Positions 32,751 to 46,171 are shown, counted from the first letter of the stretch. The stretch: 64,000 bases of DNA from Phoma sp. XZ068 (GCA_004835665.1 RBKR01000013.1:806001-870000), one strand, 5' to 3'. The notes: generated by a model not told the origin, from the sequence alone. Translations and numbers: made by a program.

Positions 32751-33656
32751 ATGTCTGGGCGACCTACGACTTCGGCCTCTGACACAGAGTCTATTGACTC
32801 TTCCGATGTTTTACCGGGCTCGCCGTTGACAAAGGAGAAGATGCGCATAGGACAAGCGAAGTGGATACTTGAACTCGAGCAAAGTTCTGAATTCAAGCTG
32901 CTGAAGGTACTTCTTGAAAATCCGGATGCGACTCCGGATGATGCCGCCAGCCAGTTAGTGAACCTTACGCAAGAACGAGCTTTGGAAGGGCCAGTAAACA
33001 ATCATTGCTGGATCACTGCTTGCTGCTTCCTGGAAGTTGCTGCTCGTACTGCGCCAGAGCAGCAGTCAAAGCTCATTACGCTGCTCCTTTTACTCCGCTC
33101 CACCACTGCAATTAATCCCAGCACAAATGAGCCTTATGAAGTAGGGGACAATGAGGGTGTGGTTTGGAAGGATCTCCCTACGTTTGGGTACACCATTGCG
33201 GATGAGTTGGGTTCTTTTGGTGGGTATCTCTAGTGATATATTGCACCAATGCTAACCTCATTCGATGTAGATGGCCATGAACGAGATTACACTCAAGAAG
33301 AAGTCCAAAAATGGGAAAATCTGACAGCCTTCTTCGCTCAACTTGACGCCAGTACATTAGAGTCACCGTCGCTGTTAGATTTCTCCAGGACATGGGCACC
33401 GACGGCGTTTTCCTGGGCTTTCGAAGGTGGGGATTCAGGGGAGTCTTCAGAGCTTTCTGTTCGTCTGGCGTGTATTTGGCTTGTCTATGATGTACGCAAG
33501 CTGTGGTCGAAGATATCGGATCCTGAAGCAGAGCACAACACTCTTGAGCGCTGGAATAGCTGGAGGCAGGGTTTGATGGATAACCAATCGCGGTTCGTCA
33601 ATGGCACCACAACTGAGCTGATTGCACTCGCATTGTCGCATATGCAGCAGGTCTAA
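32751..33656 (+). CDS. DUF3632 family protein
   Basis: Exons are 32751-33219 and 33271-33656; the intron is 51 bp; the protein has 284 aa. The first part is an acidic Ser-rich leader, then a helical domain with a Leu/Thr-rich helix (KLITLLLLLRSTTAINPST) and VWKDLPTFGYTIADELGSF. After the intron come EVQKWENLTAFFAQLDA, FSWAFEG, a helix VRLACIWLVYDVRKLW, and LERWNSWRQGL. These match a fungal family of unknown function (DUF3632), often expanded in plant-associated fungi. No catalytic residues or membrane helices are visible. The start gives a clean MSGRPTT; the frame holds through the splice. Confidence 0.87.
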
Positions 33657-35152
33657 GACAGCGTATAGTCGGTATACTATCTCGCCAGATGTGTTCTTTT
33701 TAATGTGGCCTTGTACTACTGTCTACGTTCGAAAAGTGAGGCTGTACAACATACAACCCGAGCGAAATCTTTTCTTATTCTGCAATGTAGTGAAGCTATC
33801 TGCGCAAGCTATTCCGTTGATCGTACGATCTTCATCTTCTAAAGAAGGCCACTAGGCGAGCAGACAGTGAAAGCAAGGAACGAGTAGCCGAAACTTCTTC
33901 GATCCGGAGACCTGCAACATGAAAACTTGCAGAAGGTCGTTATTGCAGAGGACCTCACTCTACTCAACTGGACACGAAACAACTAGGATAAACCGACGCC
34001 TCCTTTTTCTTAGACACCCGCCATTATACTGTCTCAAGCTCAGCGAAATGGTCAACAAAATGAAGCTAAGCCAAATAAAACCTACAGAACACCGCTTCAA
34101 TTTAACCAGCATAGTCTTTGAGCACTCCCAGACACACCATCACGGGACTGATTAGCGACATGAGTAAAACATGCCTTTGCTGAAGCGCCAACAGATCCGC
34201 AGCTCGCCGGGGAATACAACTACCTCAGTCTCCGAGCTCTCAAAACAGACGATAATATCAGATATGACCTATAGACCTGCTGCAATTACCACCATAGAAA
34301 CGTGCTTCGCCACTATCACAGTCTTTTGCCATTCAAGCACCTCGCATGTAAATGCCACGACCGCATGCTCTCTTCCGTGAACCAGACCACTTCAATTCTC
34401 TCGCAGCCCCCCTTCAGAATTATCCACGCACATCAGGGTCTGCATCTGGAGAAGTGAGGTATCCACCTAGCTACACATCTGCACTCGCCGTGGGCGAAGT
34501 CACCGTACTGAAACAATGGAGTACACTTTACTTCTGTCATGTGCCTTATCCTGGATATAGAACATCGTAGTTGGAGACTAGCTAAAATACATACCACTCT
34601 GCTTCAGTTCAGTCATATAGAAAACATTAAGATACAGATTATGTGAGACTCATTGAGCAGAGGGCGGATGGAGCGGCGCGTCTGGTGACCGCTGGGACGA
34701 AGGAGATCGAGCTTGAGCTACGGGAATCCGGACTGATCATCCTCTAACTACCTCCGGACTCTACGGGAAATTCTGGGTTGCACATCAGATCAGTTCGGAC
34801 GAGATGAGGAAATGTAATATGTGTACCAAGGGCGACGATGGTGTGTGTAATGTGATCAGGTAGTTCAGGATGATCGTTACTGATGTGCACATGTGACAAA
34901 TCTGACAGTCAACAGTAGGACAGCGAAGGGTGGAGCGTAGTACAGAATCTATTCTTTAACATGCAAAGTATACACAAGTCTTTGCCTCCTCCAATACCTG
35001 GAGGCGACCACCAATCTAATAGTCCGGCTGCGCTATTGACTGAGTCGCACGCTGCAGCCGACCTCTTGTTTTCTATATGCACGACCGATATGGTTATGGT
35101 ACACAAGCTCTCCTATATTCTCGCGAGCGGGTGTTCTAAACTTCTCCATTCC
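33657..35152. other. convergent intergenic, no supported gene
   Basis: These 1.5 kb hold the 3' flanks of the DUF3632 gene (plus) and the Ca2+ ATPase gene (minus). No frame shows protein-like sequence. Confidence 0.55.
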
Positions 35153-38100
35153 TTACTCCTTCTTCGGCCGTCCGTTCTGCACAACGTCGTCGACATGTGT
35201 TGTCTGGAGGAAGAACTTGCGCTCGAGGAACTTGAGACCCTCGTCGAGAGGGATGATGGGCAGACTGATGTACAGCACAGCCTTCCATTCGTTCCAGTTC
35301 AGAGGGATGACGCTGAACAGGCCCTGCAAGAAAGGTACGTAGAGGAGGGCGAAGTGCAGAGCCATGGAGAGGCAGATAGCGTAGACGAGCATCATGTTCT
35401 TCCAGAGCGGTAGGGTAAGCAGGGACTCAGACGAGCTGAGGGCGTTCATGGCGTTGAGCATCTCAATGACGACGAGAATGGACAGCGAGACGGTGGAAGC
35501 GGCCTGTGCGGATGAGTTGGCGAACATCTCGCAGCCAATCTCGGGGAACTGGGTGGAGCAGCGGTGGAAGTGGCTGAGCTGGTGGAAGGAGATCTGGGGA
35601 CCTTCCTGGTTGAACATGAACCACCATGCGTAACCACCAACGGTGGCTGCACCAACATAGGTTCCGATGACCATGTAACGGAAGAACAACCAGCCGCTGA
35701 TAAGGGCCTCGTCACGCTTGCGGGGTTGACGCTTCATGACATCGTGGTCAGGAGGGTTGAAAGAGAGAGCTGTAGCGGGAAGACCATCGGTGACAAGGTT
35801 GACCCAGAGGAGTTGAACGGGGATGAGAGCCTCGGGCATACCCGCGGCTGCAGTGAGGAAGATGGATACGACCTCTCCAATGTTGGACGAGATGAGGTAG
35901 CGAATGAACTGCTGGGTGTTGTTGTAGATGGAACGGCCCTCCTCAACAGCGCCCTCAATGGTAGCAAAGTTGTCGTCCACAAGAACCATGTCGGCAGCGA
36001 GCTTGGCAACATCAGTACCGGAGCCCATGGCGACACCAATATCGGCCTTCTTGAGCGCAGGTGCGTCGTTGACACCATCACCAGTCATGGCGACGACCTC
36101 GCCAGCCTTCTGGAGGAGATCGACCAACTTCGACTTGTGAGTAGGTTCAGTGCGGGAGAATAGAGATGCGTGCTTTGCGGCTTCCATTTGCTCAGCCTCG
36201 CTCAAGTCGTCGAATTGGCGTCCAGTGTAGCTCTTGCCGGCAAGGTTCTCGTTCTGACCGAAGACACCGATCTGGCGGCAGATGGCCTCAGCAGTGTTCT
36301 GGTTGTCACCAGTGATGACAACAACGCGGATACCAGCGGAGCGGCACTTCTCAATTGAAGCGCGGACTTCAGGGCGAGGGGGGTCCAACATGCCAACGAG
36401 ACCGATCAGAGTCATGTTCTGCTCAAGCTGAGCGTATTCCTTGGTAGTCTTGGCCTTGGTCAACAGAGGGCTGTTCGGTACGTTGTCGACGGCGGCAATG
36501 GCAATTACACGAAGACCGCGGTTACCGTAGTCAACGATCTCCTGTTGAATCAAGTTGCCCAGTTTGCTGTTCAGCTGAACCTTCTTTCCGTCCTTGCCAA
36601 CAAGAACAGATGTGCAGCGAGCGAGAATAGACTCAGGTGCGCCCTTGACCAAAAGCCTTTGGCTACCGCTTTGGCCGTTGCTGACCAAGACAGACATACT
36701 CTTGCGGTCGCGAGAGAATTCGTAAGTAGCCTTTCGGGTAGCGTGCTGTTCGTAGTACTTGCTAGAGAAGTGGAGACGGCCCTCGGGGGAAATGCTGGTC
36801 TTGCTCAAGTTGAGCCTTGCGTCAGGAGTACCGACCTTTTCAGCCAGAACACGGAGAGCGCCTTCGGTGGGCTCACCAACAATACCGTAAGTGCCGTTCT
36901 TAGAGTCGTAGGCCAAAGATGCATCGTTGCAAAGTGCTGAAACCTCGCAGATCTGACGGACAGTAGCGGAAGACGCAGCCAGGTTCTCAACAGGCTTTCC
37001 GTTGAACGAGATCTGACCCTCGGGGGCAAAGCTGGTTCCCTCAACGTCAAACTCCTCAAGTCCATTTCCGGCTTCGTTGATGAAAACAACCTTGTTGACA
37101 CTCATCTGGTTGGTGGTCAAAGTACCGGTCTTGTCAGAGCAAATAACACTGCAGCTTCCCAGGGTCTCGACAGAGGGGAGACTACGGACAACCGCGTTCC
37201 TGGCGGCCATCTTGCGCGTTCCCAGAGCAAGGCAGGTTGTGATGACGACAGCGAGACCTTCTGGAATAGCAGCTACACCGAGAGAAACGGCAATCTTGAG
37301 ATAGTAGATTGCACCCTTGGTAAAGCTTCCGTGGGACGGGTCGTTGAAGTTGCGGATGTTGATGAGCCAGACGAGGATGCAGATAGCGGTAATAACCTTG
37401 GCGAGCTGGTCGCCGAAGTCGTTGAGCTTCTCCTTGAGGGGAGTGGGCTGCGAGATTTGAGAAGTAATGCTGTCGTGGATGTCTCCGATGGCTGTGTTGG
37501 CGCCTGTCAAGACGACCAGTGCGTTTGCGTGCCCAGTGACGACGGTTGTTCCTGAGAAAAGCATGTTGACCTGATCTTGCTTGACTGCGTTCTCGTCCTT
37601 GACGACCCGGATATCCTTGTTCACACTCTCACTCTCACCAGTCAGAATCGACTGGTCGATCATGAAGCTGTTGCTCGAAATCGATAGAATCCTGCAATCT
37701 GCGGGGATTCGGTCGCCAATTGCCACGGAGACAACATCTCCAGGCACCAAATCATCAGCCTTGATGCGCTTGATTGCTCCATCGCGGACGACCTTAGCTT
37801 CGTTTGCAGAGTATTCCTGGAGCGCGGCGATGGCCTTCTCGGCACTGGTTTCTTGCGATACACCGACGACCGAATTTAGAATGAGGATCGTGAGGATCTA
37901 TGAGCGTGGATTATTAGCGCATGCCATTTGTAAGCGGTCAAAGAGTGTACTCACAACTGCCGGGTCTACAAATGCTGTCCAGCCCTCCTCGTCGTCGAAG
38001 AGCGCAAGTACAAAGGAAACTGCTGCGGATCCGAGCAGAATGATAACAAGCTGGTCCTTGAACTGTTCGAGGATAAGCTCCCAGATGGGCGTAGGGGGCT

Positions 38101-38289
38101 CCTCAGGCAATGCTGGTTCGTTCTGTTAGCATGCTGCGCGTCCTTGCTATCTTGGCTTATCGTCCACGTACCATTCTTGCCGTGCTTTTCCCGCAAGCTC
38201 TTTACTTGCTGTTCTGTGAGACCCTTCTCCTCTGTGACCTCAAAATGTTTGAGCGCCTCGCTGGGCGTTCTTGTATACGCGTTCTCCAT
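35153..38289 (-). CDS. SERCA-type Ca2+-transporting P-type ATPase
   Basis: Exons are 38289-38172, 38112-37955 and 37897-35153; introns are 59 and 57 bp; the protein has 1006 aa, matching animal SERCA (about 1000). It pumps Ca2+ into the ER or Golgi lumen using ATP. The N-terminus has the cation-ATPase N domain (FEVTEEKGLTEQQVKSLREKHGKN). The actuator motif TGES lies near 178. The M4 ion site is AAIPEGLAVVI (P304-E305). The phosphorylated Asp is D347 in CSDKTGTLT. The hinge TGDGVNDAPALKKADIG is complete. M5-M10 follow with LLWVNLVTDGLPATAL. All motifs are SERCA-like rather than Pmr1-like. The start is the ATG at 38289; 38307 in the same frame is GTG. Confidence 0.95.
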
Positions 38290-39349
38290 GCTCTGTGCTG
38301 CGATCACCTCGCAATATTCGTACTTGTGGATTATCGCGCGGTATCAATCAATGTATACGGCGGGTGGGCGTGGAGTGAACGTGTGGGGCTTGACGTCGTT
38401 GAAGATAGAACTGCGGTACTCTCCTAGCGATTCTAGGCGCAGTGGTACTCGGCTCGTCGCTCTGCTGCAAATGCGGCAGACGTGGTTGAAGGAAGGACTG
38501 ACGTGGAAGGAGCCGCTCGAACCTTGAATCCTCGGGGCAAAGACGGCTTAAGGCGAATCTGGAACTCGGCAGAATAGTTTTGAAGCTTCTCAAGAAATCT
38601 GTCCTCTCAGTTAGCTCATCGATGCGCCACACACTCCACACCGGCGCTAGGCCGTGCGAGGTTCTAACGCTCACCAGCCACCGCTGAGCATGTCCACGTT
38701 CTATGTCTGCTGCTGCGATTTGCTCGCGCACTCGCGGCTTCGCGTCGTTGTTATCCCCTCGAGGTTTCAAAGTCTTGGAAATATCTCTGAGACGCATGGT
38801 TGCTTGCATCAGATGCATTCGATCAACGGCACAAATTCCGCCGCATCGGGATGTCGGCTGTGCTGCCCCACGAACTTGATACCCCACTCAGCCATCATCG
38901 CCGTAGGGCTGCACGACGTCGACACGGCTATGCGGCTCTGCGTTGCGTCGCCCTGCAGCAAGTTTCGACGAAGGGCCGTCTCGCAAATTTTACAGGGAGC
39001 TGCCCTACACAGATCATGTCAATCACATGAGTCAACATTCACGAAAGGAGACAAGGTTTGTGATGATGTAATTGTTTGTATTGAATATCGAACAGCTGCG
39101 CTGGCAGCTGTGCAGTCGCCGCAAACTCTAGTAAGGCCCGAAGGCCAGGGGGAATCAAACCGAGTGCCGGGATAATCTCGCCGGTCTTGCAAAACGCTAT
39201 CATGATCATCGTGCCCATACCCATTCCATACGCCATGGGACTTTTGACCTGGGAACTCCAAGTCTCCGTACATCAAATGCAGATTATATAGTACTAAATA
39301 AACCAAGACACCGACAGTGTCCTGAACGAAGTGAAATGCGTCAGGGAAT
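38290..39349. promoter_or_regulatory. intergenic, Ca2+ ATPase promoter region
   Basis: These 1.06 kb separate the ATPase start from the histidine kinase stop. A 179-codon minus ORF (38348-38887) overlaps the presumed 5' leader and has no family features. A 65-codon hydrophobic minus ORF (39039-39236) is noted as a finding. Confidence 0.45.
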
Positions 39350-42060
39350 CTACGACTCTCGAGTCGCGCAGTACGTCCGGATCAACCTGACGAGATCCCT
39401 GGATACAAAGGGTTTGGTGACATAGCCCTTCATGCCGCTCCTGGCTGCCTTGTCGAGCGCAGCATCTGTGACATCGGCAGTCACGGCCAGGATGGTAGGC
39501 TTGCGGCTACTGCTTTGCAGTTCCGGCATGCGGAGGATGCTCTCAGCTGCTTGAAACCCATCAAGGTGAGGCATCCAGAGGTCCATGAGGACAACGTCAA
39601 TGGCTTCGGAAGCAGGAGCATAGGCGTTGCGGTGCATGGCCTCAACGGCATCGATGCCGTTAAAAGCTGTTATGACGTTCTTGTAGCCCAACCTATTAAG
39701 CATGTTCATCAACACGCGCCTGTTGATAGCGTTGTCGTCAACAACAAGAAGGTTGAGGGGCAGTTCGTCGGCGAGTTTTGGTGCAGGAACTGGCGCGCGG
39801 GCGGGCTCCTTATATGTCTGTCGCAGAGGTGACGACGTCCGGCGAGGGGAAAGGAGGCCCAGGACGTTCGACGACGGCGTAGGGTGCACGACAACGGTGG
39901 GTGTTTCGAGCGGGGTGGCAGGTCCTTGACGTCCAAGGTCGCTCGCGAACGGCTCTGAAGACAGTGGTGGGGTGATTGGCTCTCTGGACACATCAAGAAG
40001 GGGAATCTCAGCATCGACCGACATTCGAGCTCTAATGGAGGGAGTCGGGGAGCCGAATGGTGATGATGGTCGGCTGCAAACCTCGCCCGCTGTAACTGGA
40101 ACGCGCAACTCGAATTCGGATCCCCTCTTGGGGCCATATACGTGCGAGCGAAGGCAAAACAGATCACCACCAAGCTTTCTTGCGAGGCCCTTGGCTACCA
40201 TCAGCCCTAGGCCAAGGCCTTCGCTTTGCCGGGTTGTCGAATCGTCTTCTCGGGAGAAAGGTTTGAACAGATTGGGTAGGAACGCTGCCGGAATACCAGA
40301 TCCAGTGTCCCTGACGTTGATGACGACGTAGCGTCCCTTTGCACTTAAGGTGGCTTCCAATGTGATTGTGCCGTTCTGTGTGAATTTGATCGCGTTCAAG
40401 GTCACGCAAGACACGACCTTGGCGAGATCTTTCTCGTCGATCAATATCGATTCCGGCACATCTGGAGACACGCTCCATTCTACCCATTTGGTGGAGGCTT
40501 CCCCGTTTGAGCTTCGCGACCGTACCTCGATTCGTTCGCCGATGTCAGTGGCTTCAGCAATCGCCGAGTCAGGTCGCCCACCAACTTTGAGCGCATCTGT
40601 GATCACATAATGGAGAACTTCCCTAAGGTTGGTGTAGCGAAGACTTGGAGTTTTCTGATGCCCAGCCACGAACCCAGGAAAGCTTGTTGAGCTACCGCAG
40701 CGACCTTGGCACCTCTCCATCCGTTCCATCTCCTTCAGGCTAGACTGCGGAGGGCAAGATATCGATCCACGAGACGGAGGCTCTTCGGAGAATGTGTCTC
40801 GAGTTCGTCGTCGGATGGGGCGTGCAACGCGAGCTTGTTTCTCGCCCCATGTGAATTCTTCTCTCCGTCTCTTTACACCGCGTTGCTGTTGTGGTGCTAG
40901 GTCGTTGGTTGTATCTAATTCTGGCTGAGCCTCTCGCCAGAAAGTATTCCACTGGTTGGGGCTCTTGTCCAGTGGTGATACGGGTGCCTCAGGCACACCC
41001 ATGTTCATGTCATAAGCATGAACTACATTGTCAGCAGCTTCGACAGCACGTCTTGAGCTATCTGTTTGGAAGTTAGTATTGATGCAATCAGGGAGCTATT
41101 GCGGACGAACGCACCTTGCACAGCTTCGATGTTCTCTTTCAAAGTGTCGAGCATTTGGCGAGTTCGCAGATCGACGTTTATGGTCTCGGATGCTTCTTTC
41201 ACATTTGCCATCATGACATCGAGCATGCCAACAACGCCTTGCATGGGTGTCCTCAGCTCGTGCGATAGGCTTCTAGCATAAGGCTTCAAGGATTGGGCAA
41301 CCGAGATGGCCTTGTGCGGGACGACCTTTGGTTGTTCGGCCTCAAAGTGTGCGGATCTGGCGAATTCGTTTCCTTCCAGGACCCGCTGGAGGATCATGTC
41401 CTCCAAAGCATGGAATAGCATTTCGAGAAAGCCCCAACTTAATGTACGTCTTGTAGCCCCCTCTTTTCCCCACATTACTCCAAAGTGTGCGAAACATTTT
41501 CCTTCGGCAAACAGCGGTATTCCGAGGTAGGCCTCTCCAGGGATGATTAAATCGTTCGGATTGTTGACAATAAACTCGTTCAATCGTTCCGGGATGACGA
41601 AAATCTTGTCATGCTTCATGTACGCACAAGGGCACTGGTAGGCATGGTACTTGAAGTTGCGAAGGTGACCTGGACCGTTCCCTTGGTCATCGTTGATGTA
41701 GAAGGCTTCTCCCATTAGACATGACCCAGGCTCTCCAATCGGTGGCATTTCCACCGCGACATTCTTCTCGTCGGCCAGGATCCTCTTGGAGACAAAAGCA
41801 TACTGGGCATCAGCAATTTGTGCAAGGCCCTTGGTGAGCAGCGACCAAAAGCTGTCGATATCGGCGGCCCTCAGGGTGGTTTTGAGTTGGACGAGCTGTT
41901 CTGCCGCGTTGCTCTCGGCAGGGCTGTATAGTCGAGAGAGCTCTTCTTTGAAACCATTCTCGCCCTCTTGCACGACCATGCCTGGGCTGGGCCGCGAGAG
42001 TGCAACGGAGCGACGCTCCATTATATCAGGTGGAACAGGGCTGACAGATAGTTCTCCCAT
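39350..42060 (-). CDS. GAF-domain hybrid histidine kinase
   Basis: Exons are 42060-41115 and 41061-39350; the intron is 53 bp; the protein has 885 aa. Residues 45-230 form a GAF-like sensor domain (SRLYSPAESNAA.. to LHALEDM-type helix), with a YQCPCAYMK segment holding two Cys. The HisKA domain has the H-box SLSHELRTPM with the phospho-His at H267. The ATPase domain shows the N-box (NAIKFTQNG), the G1 box (DTGSGIP) and the G2 box (GLGLGLMVAKGL). After a Ser/Pro linker comes the receiver domain (LLVVDDNAINRRVL), with the phospho-Asp D809 in LMDLWMP and Lys865 in VTKPF. No membrane helix, so it is probably cytosolic. It likely feeds the Ypd1 phosphorelay; the signal is unknown. The frame is open to 42216 but has no ATG there. 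Confidence 0.93.
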
Positions 42061-45000
42061 TTTTGATTTACGTTTCCATCTGGCCTGTAGGTGGGGCTGG
42101 GCTCCAGGTAGTTGTGGGCCAGAGTGGTGGTCCGACGTTGTCCAGGTGGTGGGTGTGCGTATCCACGCCGGGATGGAGGATTGCAGGCCACGCTGAATGT
42201 GGACAGAGCAGCACAAGAGTCGTGAAGAGCGACGTCCGAGACTTGGCTGACGGAGTTGGTCACAAAGGTTGAACAGGGCCGTATGCGGAAGAGGCTGACT
42301 AAACGGTGGTGAGGGTCAAAAGCAGCTGGGACTGGCGAGGAATGCGGGTTGTGTGCAGAAGGAATCGAAGATTTGCGAGGGAGGAGGGCTGTGTCGGCGA
42401 TTTGGTTGGACTGGCAGGCGGACTGCTAGAGTCGCACATAAGAGGGCTGGGCGCGAGTTGCGCCTCCAAGACGATCTAGAACGCTTCCCGATACTGCAGA
42501 GGCCACTGCGTTCCCTGCGCGTTCCGGTGGATGCTTTTGGTGGGGACACAAAGAGACGCATCTGGCACCCGCCTGGCCGCTGCATCCAGAAGCACTCAAG
42601 CACTCGAGCCCCTGCCGGTCCTCTGCCCCGACTTCGAGGCGTGCATTGCGGTCTGTCTGCTGCCCGCAGTGCTGCACACCACGCTGCGTGCTGCCTCATC
42701 GGCCGAGGGAGCTCACGACTGGGCGGGCTGCAGGCCGCACTGGGCGCGCTAGCACGCTGCTGTCTGGGCGTTCGGCAAGGTGGCAGAGTGGATCGCCCGG
42801 CGGTTTGACAGTCTAGAATGCTTGGTATCGAGCAAGCCCCTGCACGATCTGCCTGACGGTGCCTGTGCGGCGCCTTTGGAGGCGTCCACCCACTGCCACC
42901 CCCGGCACCAGTGGGACTGCGCGTGCAGCCAGGGCGTCGGCTGGGACTTGATGACGACTGCCTGAGGGTGCCGTCTGCCTCACCGCAATCTTATCGTGGA
43001 GAAGCTCGGCGCCGCTGGAAGATCGCGGAGAAGAGCAAATGATGGAGGAGTCGCGCCTTGCAGCACGCTAGGGGACATGTCTTGCTGACCGAGTCTTGGG
43101 CACGCTGTGAGCACTACCATGGTACTTGTCCCAGGCACCTCGACACACTCACGCGTCGGCACTCAGCTGCTGCGCGGCTGCAATCTACCACACACTCCGA
43201 TCCACGTCATCGCCATGCCACAGTAAGCGTGCAACGCCGTACACATGGTCTCAGAGCACCGTGTGGGACTTGCAACCTTGGGCGTGTCCTCACAGCTCGG
43301 TCCGTACCAATCTGACAGACACGTGAAGAGAGGCCGAAGTACGAGCTCGGTGGTTTATCACCAGCAGCATGTCAAACCTTCTCATTTAGTCGAGCAGATT
43401 GGAATCTGGTTGATGTGTCATCTGCTGGCCTGGCGTTCTAGGCCGCAGTACAAGCTCTTCTTCACGCAAGAACTTATTTCCAGATTCGTGGGGAACGCCA
43501 CGCCAATCACTGGCGCTCGACTACGGCTTTTCCCTGAACTTTGGTTCAATAACCTGCATGAACGTGAAGGCTTCGTGAGGTAACGTTACATGGGCAGTCC
43601 GAGCACCTGACGCCTGGAGCAAAGACTCCTATGTTGGAGCACTCCGGCGTCTATCCTTGGGACGCGCTTTCCCCTAACTAAGCGCATCGGGCTTTGCAGA
43701 GAACCGCAAAGACCGAACGGGAAACACATGATACGTGCGTCCTGTACGACCTACCGTGAGAGGAAATGATGAACACTGCTGAGTCCTGGAGGAGTGACCG
43801 TGTCGATCGCAACTTCCACTCGCGGTCAAAGGATTTCTAGGCTCTGGAGGAACCGCACAACCCCACATCACTTTTCTCCTTCATCATCTCGTCATCTTTG
43901 CTCAACAACAGTATTCGACAATTGATTTCAGAAGGCCCTTTGGTTCGGGCGCTGCTGCCAATGGCCTGCAGCGGCGCACGGCATCTTAAACTTCCGAGAC
44001 ACTAGGCCTGTACGCGCCTTCCTCAATTCTTCAAAGTACCCACCGTTAGATACGCCCGAAACGAACAATTCCGCCCTTTCCACCCTGTCCAAAGGACCTT
44101 TACAGGAAGTCCGTCGACAAAGCTCTTTGACCGTATAACTCCTTTGGGGTTCGACACTGGCGTCATTCAAGCTTGTATTTGAGCGCATTCAGTGGGAGAC
44201 GCATCTAGACCGCAGGCGCAACCCATTCTCGCGAGCTCCCAGCGCCAAACGCCGACAACACCGACTGGTATGATCTTGGCCGCCGACGATGTGTTCACGT
44301 CCATTCCTGGCAGAAACGTGCTGACACAATGTGCCAAGTCATGCATCGGTTCACCCTGCCTTCTTACGAGACTGCATGACGCGGAAGAGCAGTTCAAAAT
44401 CCATCGTCGTTGTGTTTCAGCCTGTTCCATGCTCCGCGGAAGCAGCTATCCAGGCCGATCCCATGGAACCGGCAGGGCTGGACTTGCCGGATGACATTCC
44501 ATCCTTGGACCACGTCTACATTGATTTACCAGCGCTCCTGTTCCTGATGTTCACAACACTCCTACGAGAGGTTTGTGACAACTATCAACAGTCCGGACTT
44601 GACCACTATCTACTCGGATGGTTACATAGTCTGCGCGATTGCATGACGACATGAACCCGTACAGCCGCTGCGGTACGCTCCTGACCTGGCTCGCTTGGCA
44701 ACGGCCTGGATCCCTACCCCTATTAGATCACTGGCTTGATCTTTACAAGGGCACACTGGTATAACTTGTGCAGAGGCTTGCGCCAGGCGCTGCCTGTCAG
44801 CTTAGCGTTAAGACTCTATTCGAGCGACACAACGGTCTAGGCCCCACAATCGAACTTCGTGAACGACCACACCACTCGCACATTTACGCTCGGACGAACG
44901 TACAATCGCAACGGCTCCTTGGTTTGATTGACGGGACAACACACTAGCATGTATCCAGGCGTGCGACGTTGCCAACACCAAGTTTTCCCAAACAGGCAGT

Positions 45001-46171
45001 CTACGATAACAATTCCCATGGTTTGTCATGTCAAGAAAGTGCGCCTGGGCCGGCCTAGCTCTACGCAATTTTCTCGTTTTTACCGCGTTTGCCCTTTGAA
45101 GCGGCACAGCGACACCCACAATGTGTCTGACCGCTCCTACAAACTTACGCGCCATCATCGCTATGCTTGTACATTTTCACATGATCCATCAGACCATCTG
45201 TACATGCAAGATTTGGGCTGGAACTGTAGCCTATGATGTACAGCAGGGAGGACTGTATTCACGATCAGGCGTTCTCGTTGACCAGGAGCATAGACCCTCA
45301 ATACGGTAGCACGCGACTGCTGCGATGTCCAGACTTCGTGAGAACCGCCACGTACTCCATACTCGGAAGCCCTGCGTCCAAGCCACATTTGCCCGGACAC
45401 TGCAGCCTAAACATAGCTCCACCGCCCCAGTAGCCCAAGGATGTTGCCGGCCAGTAGTCCTACAAGGTCCTCGCCTGCACACCTCCGTCATAGTCCCGTA
45501 TTCGGAGTTGTCAGTTTTGATAGCACACTCGGGATAGGCCCCACTCGCGACCATCAACTCCGTAGGCACAAACCTGCAAACCTGCCCGTCCGGGACCAAT
45601 ATTCAGGGTGATGAAACTGTCCAACGCTGCATCATGTGCTCGGTGGTGCAAATGTTCTAGACCTGCGCCTCACGGCCACAACGGTAAAGGTAGGTTCCGT
45701 GATCTCAAGGTCATATCATCAAAGCCTTCGCTTGAAAGTCGTCAATGGCTGCCCTTCGTGTGCCCGCCAAGCTACCAAGGGCCTGCTCGCAATCAGAAGA
45801 GCTCACGCGCTGGTGTCGAGTTGTCTTGGAGCTGTGATGTTGTGAGTGCCATCTTCAGCTGACCCCTTTACGTTCAGCTCTCGCGTAAAGCCCACGAGCT
45901 TGGCGGCTGAGGTGAAGAGAACACGTAGACTCAAGTGTCGTGTGTGCTGGATAGATGAACGTACTACCGTACATTTTGTAGAACAGACTGTAGTGCCATG
46001 TCTGCCTGATCGTGGAGCTTCAAGCTCTCTCGACTACGTAGAATCAGTGACTTCATACCACATCAATAGCAATAGCAACAGAATACCAATTCACATCTGT
46101 AAATCCAAAGACAAGACTTTGAACCACACTGCCATTACTACTACCTACCCCCATCCTCACTCCCATCACTT
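42061..46171. other. 4.1 kb intergenic, no supported gene
   Basis: The first 900 bp are GC-rich and hold the histidine kinase 5' region. The rest, 43.0-46.1 kb, has normal base composition. It contains ORFs of up to about 150 codons on both strands, none with domain features or clear splice structure. A minus ORF at 43928-44188 and a plus ORF at 45846-46175 read a little like protein but match nothing I know. No transposon ends, no tRNA. Confidence 0.5.

Noticed and set aside
38348..38887. 179-codon minus ORF upstream of the Ca2+ ATPase
   Set aside because: Arg-rich, no conserved features, lies where the ATPase leader and promoter should be.
42770..42870. tRNA-like stretch (GGTGGCAGAGTGG)
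   Set aside because: No T-loop GTTCRANNC and no closing acceptor stem at the right distance.
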